From assembly GCA_964540105.1 (NCBI GenBank), contig CAZILL010000002.1, forward strand, positions 248,001 through 312,000: DNA of 64,000 bases. Direction: 5' to 3'. Each line of letters begins with the position of its first letter. The stretch's first letter is position 1. The notes under the pieces are model-generated. The model worked only from the letters and a program-made list of their open reading frames with translations, was not told the DNA's origin and made no database searches. Source of the stretch: DATKJY01 sp964540105 (GTDB lineage Bacteria > Zixibacteria > MSB-5A5 > GN15 > FEB-12). Positions 34,263-42,389 of the stretch are shown here, piece after piece. Position numbers and translations under genes: made by a program.

Positions 34263-35336
34263 ATGCTTGAAATTGTTGAAAGACTTGAACAACGACTGAC
34301 CGCCATCGACGAAGCGCTGGTCGATCCTGAGAACCTCAACGATCGGCGCAAGCTGATCGAGCTCAACCGCGAACGACGTCATCTCGAATCGACCCTCGAA
34401 GTCGGCCGTAGGTACCGTCAGATCAAGCAGGGGCTCGATGAGGCGCGCGAGATCATTCACCTCAACGTTGATGAAGAACTGGTCGCAATGGCGCGCGAAG
34501 AGCTTGCGACTTTCGAAACGCAGATCGAAGCCATCGAAACCGAGTTCAAGCTGAAGCTTCTTCCGCGCGATCCCGAAGATGCCAAGCCTGCCATTGTCGA
34601 AGTTCGAGCCGGCACGGGGGGCGACGAAGCTGGCCTGTTCGTGGCCGACATCTATCGCATGTATCAGCGGTTCGCCGATCGTCGCGGCTGGAATCTCGAA
34701 GTCCTCAGCTCCAGTGAATCGGGGATCGGTGGTTTCAAGGAGATCATCTTCTCCCTGGGGGGCGACAGCGTCTACGGCACCATGAAATACGAGTCAGGTG
34801 TGCACCGTGTTCAGCGCGTTCCGGCCACTGAAACGCAAGGGCGTATCCACACCTCGGCCATCACGGTGGCGGTGTTCCCGGAGGCGGAAGAGATCGACGT
34901 CGAGATCAAGGAGAATGAAATCAAGGTCGACGTCTATCGCTCCTCGGGACCGGGCGGCCAGTCGGTCAACACGACTGATTCCGCCGTGCGCATCACCCAC
35001 TTGCCGACCGGGCTTGTGGTCACCTGTCAGGACGAGAAATCGCAGTTGAAGAACAAAGTCAAAGCGCTCAAAGTCCTTCGCGCCCGGCTCTACGACAAGA
35101 TGATGGAAGAACAACAGGCGAAGATCACTGCCGAGCGGCGCTCGATGGTTTCCACGGGCGATCGGTCGGCCAAGATTCGCACCTATAATTTCCCACAAAG
35201 CCGCGTTACCGATCACCGCATCAACCTGACCCTCTATCAGTTGAGCGACATTCTCGCTGGCAACATCGAGCCCCTGATCGAGCCGCTTCAGCAGCATGAT
35301 CAGGAAGAGCGGCTCAAGCAGGAAGCATCCGTCTGA
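34263..35336 (+). CDS. prfA: Peptide chain release factor 1
   Basis: RF1 reads UAA and UAG stop codons and triggers peptide release. The 357-residue protein is normal length. The recognition-loop motif PAT appears in RVPATETQGRIH near residue 185, which separates it from RF2 (SPF). The catalytic GGQ is in SSGPGGQSVNTTDSAVRITH near 227. The glutamine is expected to be methylated by PrmC, encoded one gene later. A short Shine-Dalgarno-like GTGAAAG precedes the ATG. Confidence 0.97.
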   Translation: MLEIVERLEQRLTAIDEALVDPENLNDRRKLIELNRERRHLESTLEVGRRYRQIKQGLDEAREIIHLNVDEELVAMAREELATFETQIEAIETEFKLKLLPRDPEDAKPAIVEVRAGTGGDEAGLFVADIYRMYQRFADRRGWNLEVLSSSESGIGGFKEIIFSLGGDSVYGTMKYESGVHRVQRVPATETQGRIHTSAITVAVFPEAEEIDVEIKENEIKVDVYRSSGPGGQSVNTTDSAVRITHLPTGLVVTCQDEKSQLKNKVKALKVLRARLYDKMMEEQQAKITAERRSMVSTGDRSAKIRTYNFPQSRVTDHRINLTLYQLSDILAGNIEPLIEPLQQHDQEERLKQEASV

Positions 35337-35350
35337 GAGGAGTTTGGTTC

Positions 35351-36313
35351 ATGAGAATAGCCCGCATTGCGCTTGCCCTGGTCCTGACCGTTGTGATGCT
35401 CCGCATTGCCCGCGAATCCTCGCGCGGTCATTCGGAACCGGTCGCGCACACCGAAAATGGCTACAGCTTTTTCATGAACACTGTGCCCAAATGGGACGAA
35501 CAGAGTCAAGCGAGAGTAGAAGTTGTTTTCACCGCACCACCGTCGACCACCGCCGTTCCGCAATTGCGTTACGCGCGCGCGGGGATCGATAATGCCGACG
35601 ACCTGACGGCCTATACGACCGTAGCGATGACTCCGAGCGACTCTGGCCTAGGGGCCTTCTTTGCCAGTGTCTCGACCGGTGAACGCGGCGGCAAGTTGCT
35701 CTACTACATCGAAGCCGCTGGCGTCGCTACGCCTGTGCGCCTGCTCGATGTCGAAGGGAAGCCGTTCGTCCTGAAATACATTGGCCACGTGCCACCGGTC
35801 GTTCTGGTAAGCCATATTGGTCTCATGTTCGCAACCGTATTCTGCGTTTCGATGGGGGCCGTTTATTCGTTCAGCATGCTTCGTGGTTCGGGTGGCGCGC
35901 GATCAATGGCGAAGTTCTTCATGTGGGCGACCCTCTTCGCCTTTGTGGGGGGCTACCCCTTCGGGTTCGCCATGAACTGGTTCGCCTTTGGCGGAGTTTG
36001 GGAAGGAGTTCCCTTCGGGACAGATGCCACCGACAACAAGACCCAGTTACTGCTGGTGTATTTGTTATTTCTGACACTCGCCACAATCGGGACACTTCGG
36101 GGCGGTAGGAAAGGACGCGACCTCTACTCCCCACGCACTACCGGCCTGCTCGGGATCGGTGCCTTTGTGATCATGCTCGGCATCTACCTGATACCGCACT
36201 CGATTCAATTCTCGGCGCCCTTGACATACGCCGTCTGCTATGCGTTCATCGCTTTCTTTGCTGTCACGTACTTTGTCGGATGGGCACGGGTTCGGCAGAC
36301 ACGGCGGCGATGA
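35351..36313 (+). CDS. Membrane protein of unknown function between prfA and prmC
   Basis: This 320-residue protein has an N-terminal signal anchor (IARIALALVLTVVML). An outside beta-rich domain follows at about 30-150 (RVEVVFTAPPSTTAVPQLRYA, GGKLLYYIEAAGV). After that come five or so hydrophobic helices at about 156-175, 190-212, 235-250, 268-285 and 288-312. GAGGAG lies before the ATG. I recognise no family. The exported domain resembles a small Ig-like fold. Its stop overlaps the preferred prmC start by ATGA, so translation is coupled, but a link to release-factor methylation is doubtful. Confidence 0.65.
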   Translation: MRIARIALALVLTVVMLRIARESSRGHSEPVAHTENGYSFFMNTVPKWDEQSQARVEVVFTAPPSTTAVPQLRYARAGIDNADDLTAYTTVAMTPSDSGLGAFFASVSTGERGGKLLYYIEAAGVATPVRLLDVEGKPFVLKYIGHVPPVVLVSHIGLMFATVFCVSMGAVYSFSMLRGSGGARSMAKFFMWATLFAFVGGYPFGFAMNWFAFGGVWEGVPFGTDATDNKTQLLLVYLLFLTLATIGTLRGGRKGRDLYSPRTTGLLGIGAFVIMLGIYLIPHSIQFSAPLTYAVCYAFIAFFAVTYFVGWARVRQTRRR

Positions 36314-37170
36314 TCTCTCTTCCAAAGTTCATTGCCGACAAAGGGCGCACGTTAGAAGCGGTCGGCATCGAGGCCGGCAAAGCCGAAGTCGAGATCATAC
36401 TCTGCCACCTGCTTGAGGTCGACCGACTCACGCTCTTTCTCGACGGCCCCACACGCTTGACTCCCGACATTCTGGCGAAGTTCGATCAGATTCTCGAGCG
36501 GCGCTCCACGCGCTACCCGTTGCAGTATATCCTCGGCGAAATGTGGTTCTATGGTCGACGCTTTCATGTCACCCCCGATGTTATGGTCCCGACCCCCGAG
36601 ACCGAAGTCCTCTGCGAGGCCGCGCTGGGATTTCTCCGCAAGAACGCCTACCCCTGCCCGCGCCTACTCGACCTCGGTGTTGGCTCGGGCGTGATCTCGG
36701 TTACGCTCGCAAACGAACTTGCGTCATGCGAACTGCTCGCGCTTGATATCTCATCAGGCGCCATTGGCGTAGCCACCCGCAACGCCCTTACCCTTGGCGG
36801 CCAGGATCGGATCACCTTTCGGGAGTCCGACTTCTTTGGAGCCGTAAAGGACAGTGAGCGTTTCGATCTCATCCTCTCCAACCCTCCCTATATCTCCGAG
36901 ACGGAGTACCAGTCCCTTCCCCCGGAAGTGCTCGCCGATCCCAAGATCTCCCTGACCTCGGGCGATGAAGGGCTTGATGCCATTAAGATCATTCTGCGCG
37001 ACGCTCCCCGGTTTCTTGCTCCGGGCGGACGAATCATGTTTGAAATCGGCTACAATCAGGCCGACCAGGTTACGAGGTTGACTGAGTCCGATTCGCGCTA
37101 TCGATCGATTGTCATTCTGAAGGATCTCAACGACATCGATCGAGTTGTGATTCTCTCCTGCGAGCCGTAA
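36310..37170 (+). CDS. prmC: Release factor glutamine methyltransferase
   Basis: PrmC methylates the GGQ glutamine of RF1 and RF2 using SAM. From ATG 36310, overlapping the previous stop as ATGA, the protein has 286 residues. The alternative ATG 36280 adds ten residues. It has the N-terminal helical domain with EVEIILCHLL and RRSTRYPLQYILGEMWFYG. It then has PTPETEVL near residue 95, SAM motif LDLGVGSGVISVTLA near 117 and the catalytic NPPYIS near 188. It is encoded two genes after its substrate RF1, as in many bacteria. Confidence 0.94.
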   Translation: MISLPKFIADKGRTLEAVGIEAGKAEVEIILCHLLEVDRLTLFLDGPTRLTPDILAKFDQILERRSTRYPLQYILGEMWFYGRRFHVTPDVMVPTPETEVLCEAALGFLRKNAYPCPRLLDLGVGSGVISVTLANELASCELLALDISSGAIGVATRNALTLGGQDRITFRESDFFGAVKDSERFDLILSNPPYISETEYQSLPPEVLADPKISLTSGDEGLDAIKIILRDAPRFLAPGGRIMFEIGYNQADQVTRLTESDSRYRSIVILKDLNDIDRVVILSCEP

Positions 37171-37173
37171 GAA

Positions 37174-37824
37174 ATGCCACTCGAGAAACGATCCGATACG
37201 ATCGCGCGAATGCGGAAAGTCATCCGTCTGCTCAAGAAGCATTACCCTGATGCCCGATGCTCTCTCGATTTTGCAACTCCGCACCAGCTGATGGTCGCGA
37301 CCATCCTCTCCGCGCAGTGCACCGACGAACGCGTGAACATGATCACGCCGGCTCTATTTTCTCGCTACCCATCAGTAGCGGCGTTCGCCGATGCCGACTT
37401 GTCTGAACTGGAGCGCCTGGTTTACACCACCGGCTTTTACAAAGCCAAGGCCCGAGCGATCAAGAAGTCGGCTCAGCAACTGGTCGCGAACCATGATGGA
37501 CAGATTCCGCGTTCGCTTGATCAATTGATCAAACTCTCGGGTGTCGGCCGCAAGACCGCCTCGGTTCTGCTGGGAGCCGGCTACGGCGTAGCCGAGGGGA
37601 TTGTCGTCGATACCCACGTTGCGCGCATCAGCAAGCTGCTTCAATTCAGCCGCCAACACGATCCGGCGAAAGTAGAGCGTGACCTGATGATGATTATCGA
37701 CCACGGCGACTGGGTTGCCTATTCACACCTGCTCATCTTTCACGGTCGTGCGCTCTGCAAAGCGCGAAAGCCGGACTGCCAGGCCTGTTTTTTGAGAAAA
37801 CTCTGCCCGAGCGCACATATCTGA
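37174..37824 (+). CDS. nth: Endonuclease III
   Basis: Nth removes oxidised pyrimidines and nicks abasic sites in base excision repair. The 216-residue protein has the helix-hairpin-helix LIKLSGVGRKTASVLLGAGYG near residue 122 with the catalytic Lys. The catalytic Asp is in VVDTHVARIS near 145. The 4Fe-4S ligands are in CKARKPDCQACFLRKLC at the C terminus, with the classic 6-2-5 spacing. The start lies 3 bases after the prmC stop. Confidence 0.96.
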   Translation: MPLEKRSDTIARMRKVIRLLKKHYPDARCSLDFATPHQLMVATILSAQCTDERVNMITPALFSRYPSVAAFADADLSELERLVYTTGFYKAKARAIKKSAQQLVANHDGQIPRSLDQLIKLSGVGRKTASVLLGAGYGVAEGIVVDTHVARISKLLQFSRQHDPAKVERDLMMIIDHGDWVAYSHLLIFHGRALCKARKPDCQACFLRKLCPSAHI

Positions 37825-37892
37825 TCCGCTGATCTATTTTGCCAAAACTTTCGTGTAACCTAACCATCCTTTGGTCTGTATATACTTATGAG

Positions 37893-38519
37893 ATGACGAT
37901 TCCGATATTGGCAGCTATAGCGGCGCTCCTAAGTGCACTTCTGTTTCTCAGACTCAGATTCCAGCTGGAACTGTCGGAACAGAGACGCTGGCTCTTTTTC
38001 GGGCTGGGCCGGTCGGGGCTCGTGCTCGATCTGAAAACTAAGGAACGAATTCTGAAATTCATGGGACATCCCGTAAGCCGTTCGCAGGCAAAACCCTCTC
38101 CACCCCTCCGTGCACACCGACCCGAACGACCCCGCGCGTCGAAGAAGTTCCAATGGCAGGAGATACGAAGTCATTTTCCGCAATTACTCCGCGCCGCTCT
38201 GAACTTCCTTCGTGGGCTTTGGAAATCGACGAGAATTGAGAAGTGCGAGGGGGAACTAACCGGCGGTTTCTCATCGCCCGATAGTACCGGCCAGCTTTTC
38301 GGTTACTATCAGGCCGCGGCAGCTGCCATCCCGGGCGGCTCACGTTTTGTGTACGTACCGTCATGGTTCGAGTCGCCATTTACTGGCCGCATCCAACTTG
38401 CCGTTGCCCTGCCGCTCTATGCCCTCATCTATCGACTATTCGTTCTAATCATACAACTTCCCAAACGCGCGCTCTGGCGCGTCGCAGTTCATAAAAAGAA
38501 AGGAACTCACCATGGCTAA
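37893..38519 (+). CDS. DUF2953-like membrane-anchored protein
   Basis: From ATG 37893 the protein has 208 residues with an N-terminal membrane helix (IPILAAIAALLSALLFL). A long basic linker follows, then EKCEGELTGGFSSPDSTGQLFGYYQ near residue 127 and a second hydrophobic segment near 170-190. The DSTGQLFG region and layout fit DUF2953 (YtfI). That family sits next to ytfJ in Firmicutes, and here a ytfJ-like gene overlaps its end. An in-frame ATG at 37839 would place an unlikely hydrophilic stretch before the helix. Function is unknown. Confidence 0.6.
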   Translation: MTIPILAAIAALLSALLFLRLRFQLELSEQRRWLFFGLGRSGLVLDLKTKERILKFMGHPVSRSQAKPSPPLRAHRPERPRASKKFQWQEIRSHFPQLLRAALNFLRGLWKSTRIEKCEGELTGGFSSPDSTGQLFGYYQAAAAAIPGGSRFVYVPSWFESPFTGRIQLAVALPLYALIYRLFVLIIQLPKRALWRVAVHKKKGTHHG

Positions 38520-38898
38520 CAACGTGTCCGAGATTCTCAATGCAATCGTGGGGGAACTGAAGCAAATGGCTCAGACCGAAAGTGTGATCGGCAAACCGGT
38601 CACCGCCGGCGACAAGACACTTATTCCCGTCGTCACCCTCTCCGTTGGGTTTGGGGCGGGCGGTGGGCAGAAACCTGAAGGTCAAGGGGGGGAGATGTTC
38701 GGCGGTGGGGGCGGCGCCGGGCTTCGGATTGAGCCAACTGCGTTCATCGTGCTGGATAAGGACGGTGTCTCTCTGCTTCCCGCCAAGCGTGGCTCGTGGG
38801 AAGGAATTATCGAGGCAATTCCCGGTGTCGTGGAGAAGCTCTCCAAAGCGAAGGCGAATCTTAGCGCGGCGAAAAGCGAGAAGAGTAAGCCGGAGTAG
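38512..38898 (+). CDS. YtfJ/GerW family protein
   Basis: This 128-residue protein is full length for the family. The N-terminal helix has ILNAIVGELKQMAQTESVIGKPVTAGDKTLIPV, strand VSVGF-like sequence then a long Gly run (GGGGGAGL), and IEPTAFIVLDKDGVSLLP. In sporulating Firmicutes the homologue GerW (YtfJ) is needed for spore germination with L-alanine. Homologues also occur in non-sporing phyla, where the role is unknown. It overlaps the DUF2953-like gene by 8 bases and has AAAGGAA upstream. Together with spoVG it is one of two sporulation-named genes here. Confidence 0.88.
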   Translation: MANNVSEILNAIVGELKQMAQTESVIGKPVTAGDKTLIPVVTLSVGFGAGGGQKPEGQGGEMFGGGGGAGLRIEPTAFIVLDKDGVSLLPAKRGSWEGIIEAIPGVVEKLSKAKANLSAAKSEKSKPE

Positions 38899-38930
38899 AT
38901 CGAGTATCGGCTTCTCCCCACGGTTCGGTT

Positions 38931-38962
38931 GTGTCGGGCCCTTCGGCCCGACACTTGTTCTC
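38931..38962 (+). terminator. Strong hairpin terminator after ytfJ-like gene
   Basis: GTGTCGGGCC at 38931-38940 and GGCCCGACAC at 38945-38954 form a perfect ten-pair stem with loop CTTC, followed by TTGTTCTC. It separates this gene from the convergent lipoprotein gene. Confidence 0.8.
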
Positions 38963-38967
38963 CGAAT

Positions 38968-39576
38968 CTATGCGCTCTTCTTCAACGCGAGGATCATGGC
39001 CTTGAACCCTTTGGCCATCTCCTGAGCAGTCCCCTTGGGGCCAGTCATTTTGAAAAACAGATTTCCCTGAGCCGCTTCAACGACCGCGGCAGTCATTACG
39101 TAGTCTGTCTTTTCGATCGTCTGCCCTCCCATCATTCCACCCATCGAGGCGCTGTATGTCCCGGCCACTTCCACCCAGTGCACAGGCATGCCGTCGACTG
39201 TAAGCTCCTGCTGCGATGACGCGCCATGTGGATCGCCCCCCCCGGGAAGGCTCATCTGCGTGATCCATCGCTCGATGTTTTCCTTGATTCCTCCTCCGCC
39301 AGTCTGTCCGAAGTAGAAGACCGCCATCGTCGCCGAATCAGCTTCTCCCGAAACCGGACCAAACGTGTAATTGGCCTGCCGCATGCCCGACGCCCCAACA
39401 TCTTTCCACGATGACGGCGGTTGAAAAGTCACACCCGCCACTATCACTGGACTGCCGTCCAGCTTGATATCGCTCGACGCACTGAGTCCACTCGTTCCCC
39501 CTGCCTGCTTACCTGACTGGCAAGCGCATATTCCGATGACCAGCAGCGCCGCCAGTAAAACCCAAAACTTCTTCAT
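38968..39576 (-). CDS. Putative lipoprotein
   Basis: The 202-residue protein has a lipoprotein signal, MKKFWVLLAALLVIGICAC, with the modified cysteine probably Cys19 (ICAC). A Gly/Ser-rich linker follows, then a globular region with VAGVTFQPPSSWKDVG, DSATMAVFYFGQ and VHWVEVAGTYSAS. This arrangement recalls small PsbP-like or DUF1795-type folds that bind hydrophobic ligands, but I do not claim a family. The Met/Gly run MGGMMGG near 140 is notable. It is transcribed alone from its own promoter. Confidence 0.7.
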   Translation of the reverse strand: MKKFWVLLAALLVIGICACQSGKQAGGTSGLSASSDIKLDGSPVIVAGVTFQPPSSWKDVGASGMRQANYTFGPVSGEADSATMAVFYFGQTGGGGIKENIERWITQMSLPGGGDPHGASSQQELTVDGMPVHWVEVAGTYSASMGGMMGGQTIEKTDYVMTAAVVEAAQGNLFFKMTGPKGTAQEMAKGFKAMILALKKSA

Positions 39577-39639
39577 CTGTCACTCCTATCGCTAATTACT
39601 CTGTTTCTTCCCGTGTCCATCCTGACTTCAGGACTGGCG

Positions 39640-39668
39640 AATATAAACGCGACCATTGCTCTCTTCAA
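39640..39668 (-). promoter_or_regulatory. Promoter of the lipoprotein gene
   Basis: On the minus strand TTGAAG (39668-39663), a 17-base spacer and TATATT (39645-39640). The leader of about 57 bases ends with a GGAG ribosome binding site. Confidence 0.55.
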
Positions 39669-39704
39669 CAACTAAGTTCGCAATCCCCCCGGTCTGAACC
39701 GACA

Positions 39705-39740
39705 CGCAAAGACGCCTCCTCTCGAATGAGAGGAGGCGTC
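39705..39740 (-). terminator. Hairpin terminator after the 831-residue protein gene
   Basis: GACGCCTCCTCTC at 39711-39723 and GAGAGGAGGCGTC at 39728-39740 form a perfect 13-pair stem with a four-base loop. On the minus strand it lies about 43 bases after the stop and is followed by TTTGCGTG, a weak T tract. Confidence 0.6.
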
Positions 39741-39782
39741 GTGATTGCCTTGCTTGGCAAAGGGAGTCGAACGTCTTTCGAA

Positions 39783-42278
39783 CTACGGACAGAGCGGCAG
39801 CGCGCTGCTCAGACTCAAGTAATCAACGAGCGCGAATACATCGGAAATGTCAACCGGGCCATCCTTGTTGACATCGTTTTCATCAGGACAATTCGAAAGC
39901 GGAATGCTCTGCTGAAGGAAATCCACCACGGCGAAGACGTCGGAGATGTCGACGACATCGTTCAGATCGCCGTCGGCATTGCCCGTCGTCCCAAAACAGC
40001 AGGGCAGCGTGCTCTTGTACATCGAGCGACCATGCGTTGCCGCAATGATCTGGCGCGAGGCCGAATTCATCTCAAGATCATGCACACACGTTATCGGCAT
40101 TCCTGTCCCAAGTGGCGCCCAGACCCCCCCCACATTCTTTGTTTCGTAGACTCCAACATCGGTTGCCACGTATAGCGTGCTCAGATTCAGTGGGTCGATG
40201 ATGACATCGTTGACCGGCGAGTTGGGCAGGTTGTTCGTAATGTCGGTCCAAGTCGAGCCGTAATTGCCGGTCCGATAGATATGAGCCGCTTTCTCGCCGT
40301 GACTGATATAGCCCGAAAGCGTGACATAGCAGATTCCCGCGAAAACCGGGTCAACCGTCAAGCGCGTTATCCATCGATCCGGCAGCGGTCCGCCTATGTC
40401 GGTCCAGCTGCCGCCGCTGTTCTGCGTGACGAAGACGGTACCGGTGCGCGATCCGGCATATACGACACCCGGATCAGATTTCGCCACACCGATGGTCGTG
40501 AGGTACCGGGTCGTCAAACTCGGACTGATCGCCGTCCAGTTCAAGGCTCCATCGGTCGTCTTGTAGACCCGATCCGTGCTCGTGTAAAGAGTCGCCGGCG
40601 TGTTTGGATCCATGATAAGCGGCGTATTCCACGCATGTGGTTCACTGGGCGAGATGCCGTTCTGAGCCCAGCTGAAGTTGGCCGCATTGTCGGTCGATTT
40701 GACGATATATCCGTTCTGCGATTCCGCGTAAATGATGTTCGAATTCGTGTAATCGACAGCGGAATAGAATCCGTCCCCTCCCCAGATACTCGACCAGTCG
40801 CCCGTTCCACCGGTCATGGTCCTGAGCGTGTTGTTATCCTGAGAACCGCCGTAGATATGAGTCGGATCATTGAAGTCCACCGTCGCGGCATAGAACTGCG
40901 TAGTCGGCATGTTGAAAAACGTCGACCAGCTCGCACCGCCGTTGCTGGAATAATTCACACCGCCATCGCAGCCGCTATAGACGACGTTCGGGTTGGAAGG
41001 CAGAATATACAGGTCGTGGAAGTCAACATGCGTGAAATTGGTAACTTCGAACCAGCTCCCTCCGCCGTTGTCACTCTTCCAAAGCGTTTGTCCCAGCGAG
41101 TACACAATGTTCGGATTCCCCGGAGCCACCCGAACCTGACCAAAGTACCAACCGAACCCGCCATAGGAAGAGGCTATCGCGGCGTCATTGGTCTGGGTCC
41201 AGTTCACCCCCAGATCGGTGCTCTTGTACAATCCATAGAGGTTCGACGTGACGTTGTCAATGTGCAGGGCATAGACCGTATTCGAGCTCGGATCAACTGT
41301 GAGTCCGATGCGGCTCATGTCCGGCGAGGTCGGCAGACCTCCCGTCCCGGAGATCAACGTCCAGGTATCCCCATTATTCGATGATTTCCAGATGGCGTTG
41401 TCGGAACTGTTATACGGATAGTACAACGCAGCGAAGAGTGTGCCTGTGGACGGGTGCAGGGCCACATCGATACAACCTGTCGAGTCATTCAAATAGAGTA
41501 CTCGCTGCCAGGTTGTTCCGGCGTCAATCGATCGATACACTCCTCGTTCCGTACTCTTGTTTGTTCCAAAGCGAAAGCCGAACGTTCTGCCAAGCACGGC
41601 CGCGTACATCGTGTCAGGCCGGAGGGGATCGATGATCATCTTCCCAATGACGCCGCTATTGGGAAGTCCCAAGAACGACCACGTTGCGCCTGCGTCCGAA
41701 CTCTTGTAAATTCCGACCCCCTCATACATGTCGATCGCGACGGTCGCCTCGCCCGTCCCCACAAACAGAACGCTCGGATTGTCAGGACGGATTGCAATCG
41801 AACCGATGGCGTACGTCCCGACCGCGTCGAAGATAGGGCTCCAGCTCCCCCCCAGATTGGTCGACTTGAATAGACCCCCAGCCGCAGCGCCCGCATAAAT
41901 CGTGTTCGGCTGCGACGGATGCACGGCGAGAGTGGAGACCCGCCCGGGAATATTGGTCGGTCCAGCCAGCGACCAGATTGGCGTAGCCGCGTTCTGAACG
42001 ACCGCAGCCCGCAGAGCCCGGGCTTCCGTCTGAGATTTCGTGTACTGATCCTGGGGAATACTGTGCCCTGGGTAGGCGCGTTGCTCAAGAAACCACTCGT
42101 TGGGACGACGCGGCTGCTCCTTGGCCTCCCGCTCATCCGTGCTGCCGGAGTTACCCGATGCCACACGAGCCTCGGGATCGTTCGCCATTCTCCCCTCTGC
42201 GTCATACAGAGCCTTCAAACCCCAGATTGCCGCTGTCACCAGAATCAGAACGACACAGGTGAACGCTGTTTTTCTCAT
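39783..42278 (-). CDS. Secreted sortilin/Ycf48-like beta-propeller protein with dockerin-like tail
   Basis: The 831-residue protein begins with a membrane or signal segment (AFTCVVLILVTAAIWGL) and a conserved N-terminal block with PNEWFLEQRAYPGHSIP. Residues about 95-750 hold many repeats of the BNR/VPS10 type, such as GLFKSTNLGGSWSPIFD, GIYKSSDAGATWSFLG and TVFVTQNSGGSWTDIGG. They should form one or two beta propellers. The tail from about 759 has TTGNADGDLNDVVDISDVFA and VDISDVFALVDYL, two dockerin-like calcium units bordered by Cys. It is a close paralogue of the next gene upstream. It is likely a surface or extracellular protein without an evident active site. Confidence 0.88.
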   Translation of the reverse strand: MRKTAFTCVVLILVTAAIWGLKALYDAEGRMANDPEARVASGNSGSTDEREAKEQPRRPNEWFLEQRAYPGHSIPQDQYTKSQTEARALRAAVVQNAATPIWSLAGPTNIPGRVSTLAVHPSQPNTIYAGAAAGGLFKSTNLGGSWSPIFDAVGTYAIGSIAIRPDNPSVLFVGTGEATVAIDMYEGVGIYKSSDAGATWSFLGLPNSGVIGKMIIDPLRPDTMYAAVLGRTFGFRFGTNKSTERGVYRSIDAGTTWQRVLYLNDSTGCIDVALHPSTGTLFAALYYPYNSSDNAIWKSSNNGDTWTLISGTGGLPTSPDMSRIGLTVDPSSNTVYALHIDNVTSNLYGLYKSTDLGVNWTQTNDAAIASSYGGFGWYFGQVRVAPGNPNIVYSLGQTLWKSDNGGGSWFEVTNFTHVDFHDLYILPSNPNVVYSGCDGGVNYSSNGGASWSTFFNMPTTQFYAATVDFNDPTHIYGGSQDNNTLRTMTGGTGDWSSIWGGDGFYSAVDYTNSNIIYAESQNGYIVKSTDNAANFSWAQNGISPSEPHAWNTPLIMDPNTPATLYTSTDRVYKTTDGALNWTAISPSLTTRYLTTIGVAKSDPGVVYAGSRTGTVFVTQNSGGSWTDIGGPLPDRWITRLTVDPVFAGICYVTLSGYISHGEKAAHIYRTGNYGSTWTDITNNLPNSPVNDVIIDPLNLSTLYVATDVGVYETKNVGGVWAPLGTGMPITCVHDLEMNSASRQIIAATHGRSMYKSTLPCCFGTTGNADGDLNDVVDISDVFAVVDFLQQSIPLSNCPDENDVNKDGPVDISDVFALVDYLSLSSALPLCP

Positions 42279-42389
42279 CGGACGATTCCTCGCTGGAAAG
42301 ACGTGAAGGGGTTCTCATCCTTCGACGTCATGTTCAACCAGAGAGGCAGAACCGTTCGCGGCCCCGCCTCTCGAATGTGCCTCGAAGCG

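Noticed and set aside
40281..41384. Long plus-strand open frame of 367 codons opposite the 831-residue propeller protein
   Set aside because: It lies antisense in the GC-rich coding frame of a clear gene. Its product is Arg-rich with no domain, a typical shadow frame.
42341..42372. Hairpin GAGAGGC/GCCTCTC after the 1240-residue gene as a terminator
   Set aside because: The stem is only seven pairs with an 18-base loop and has no T tract on the minus strand.
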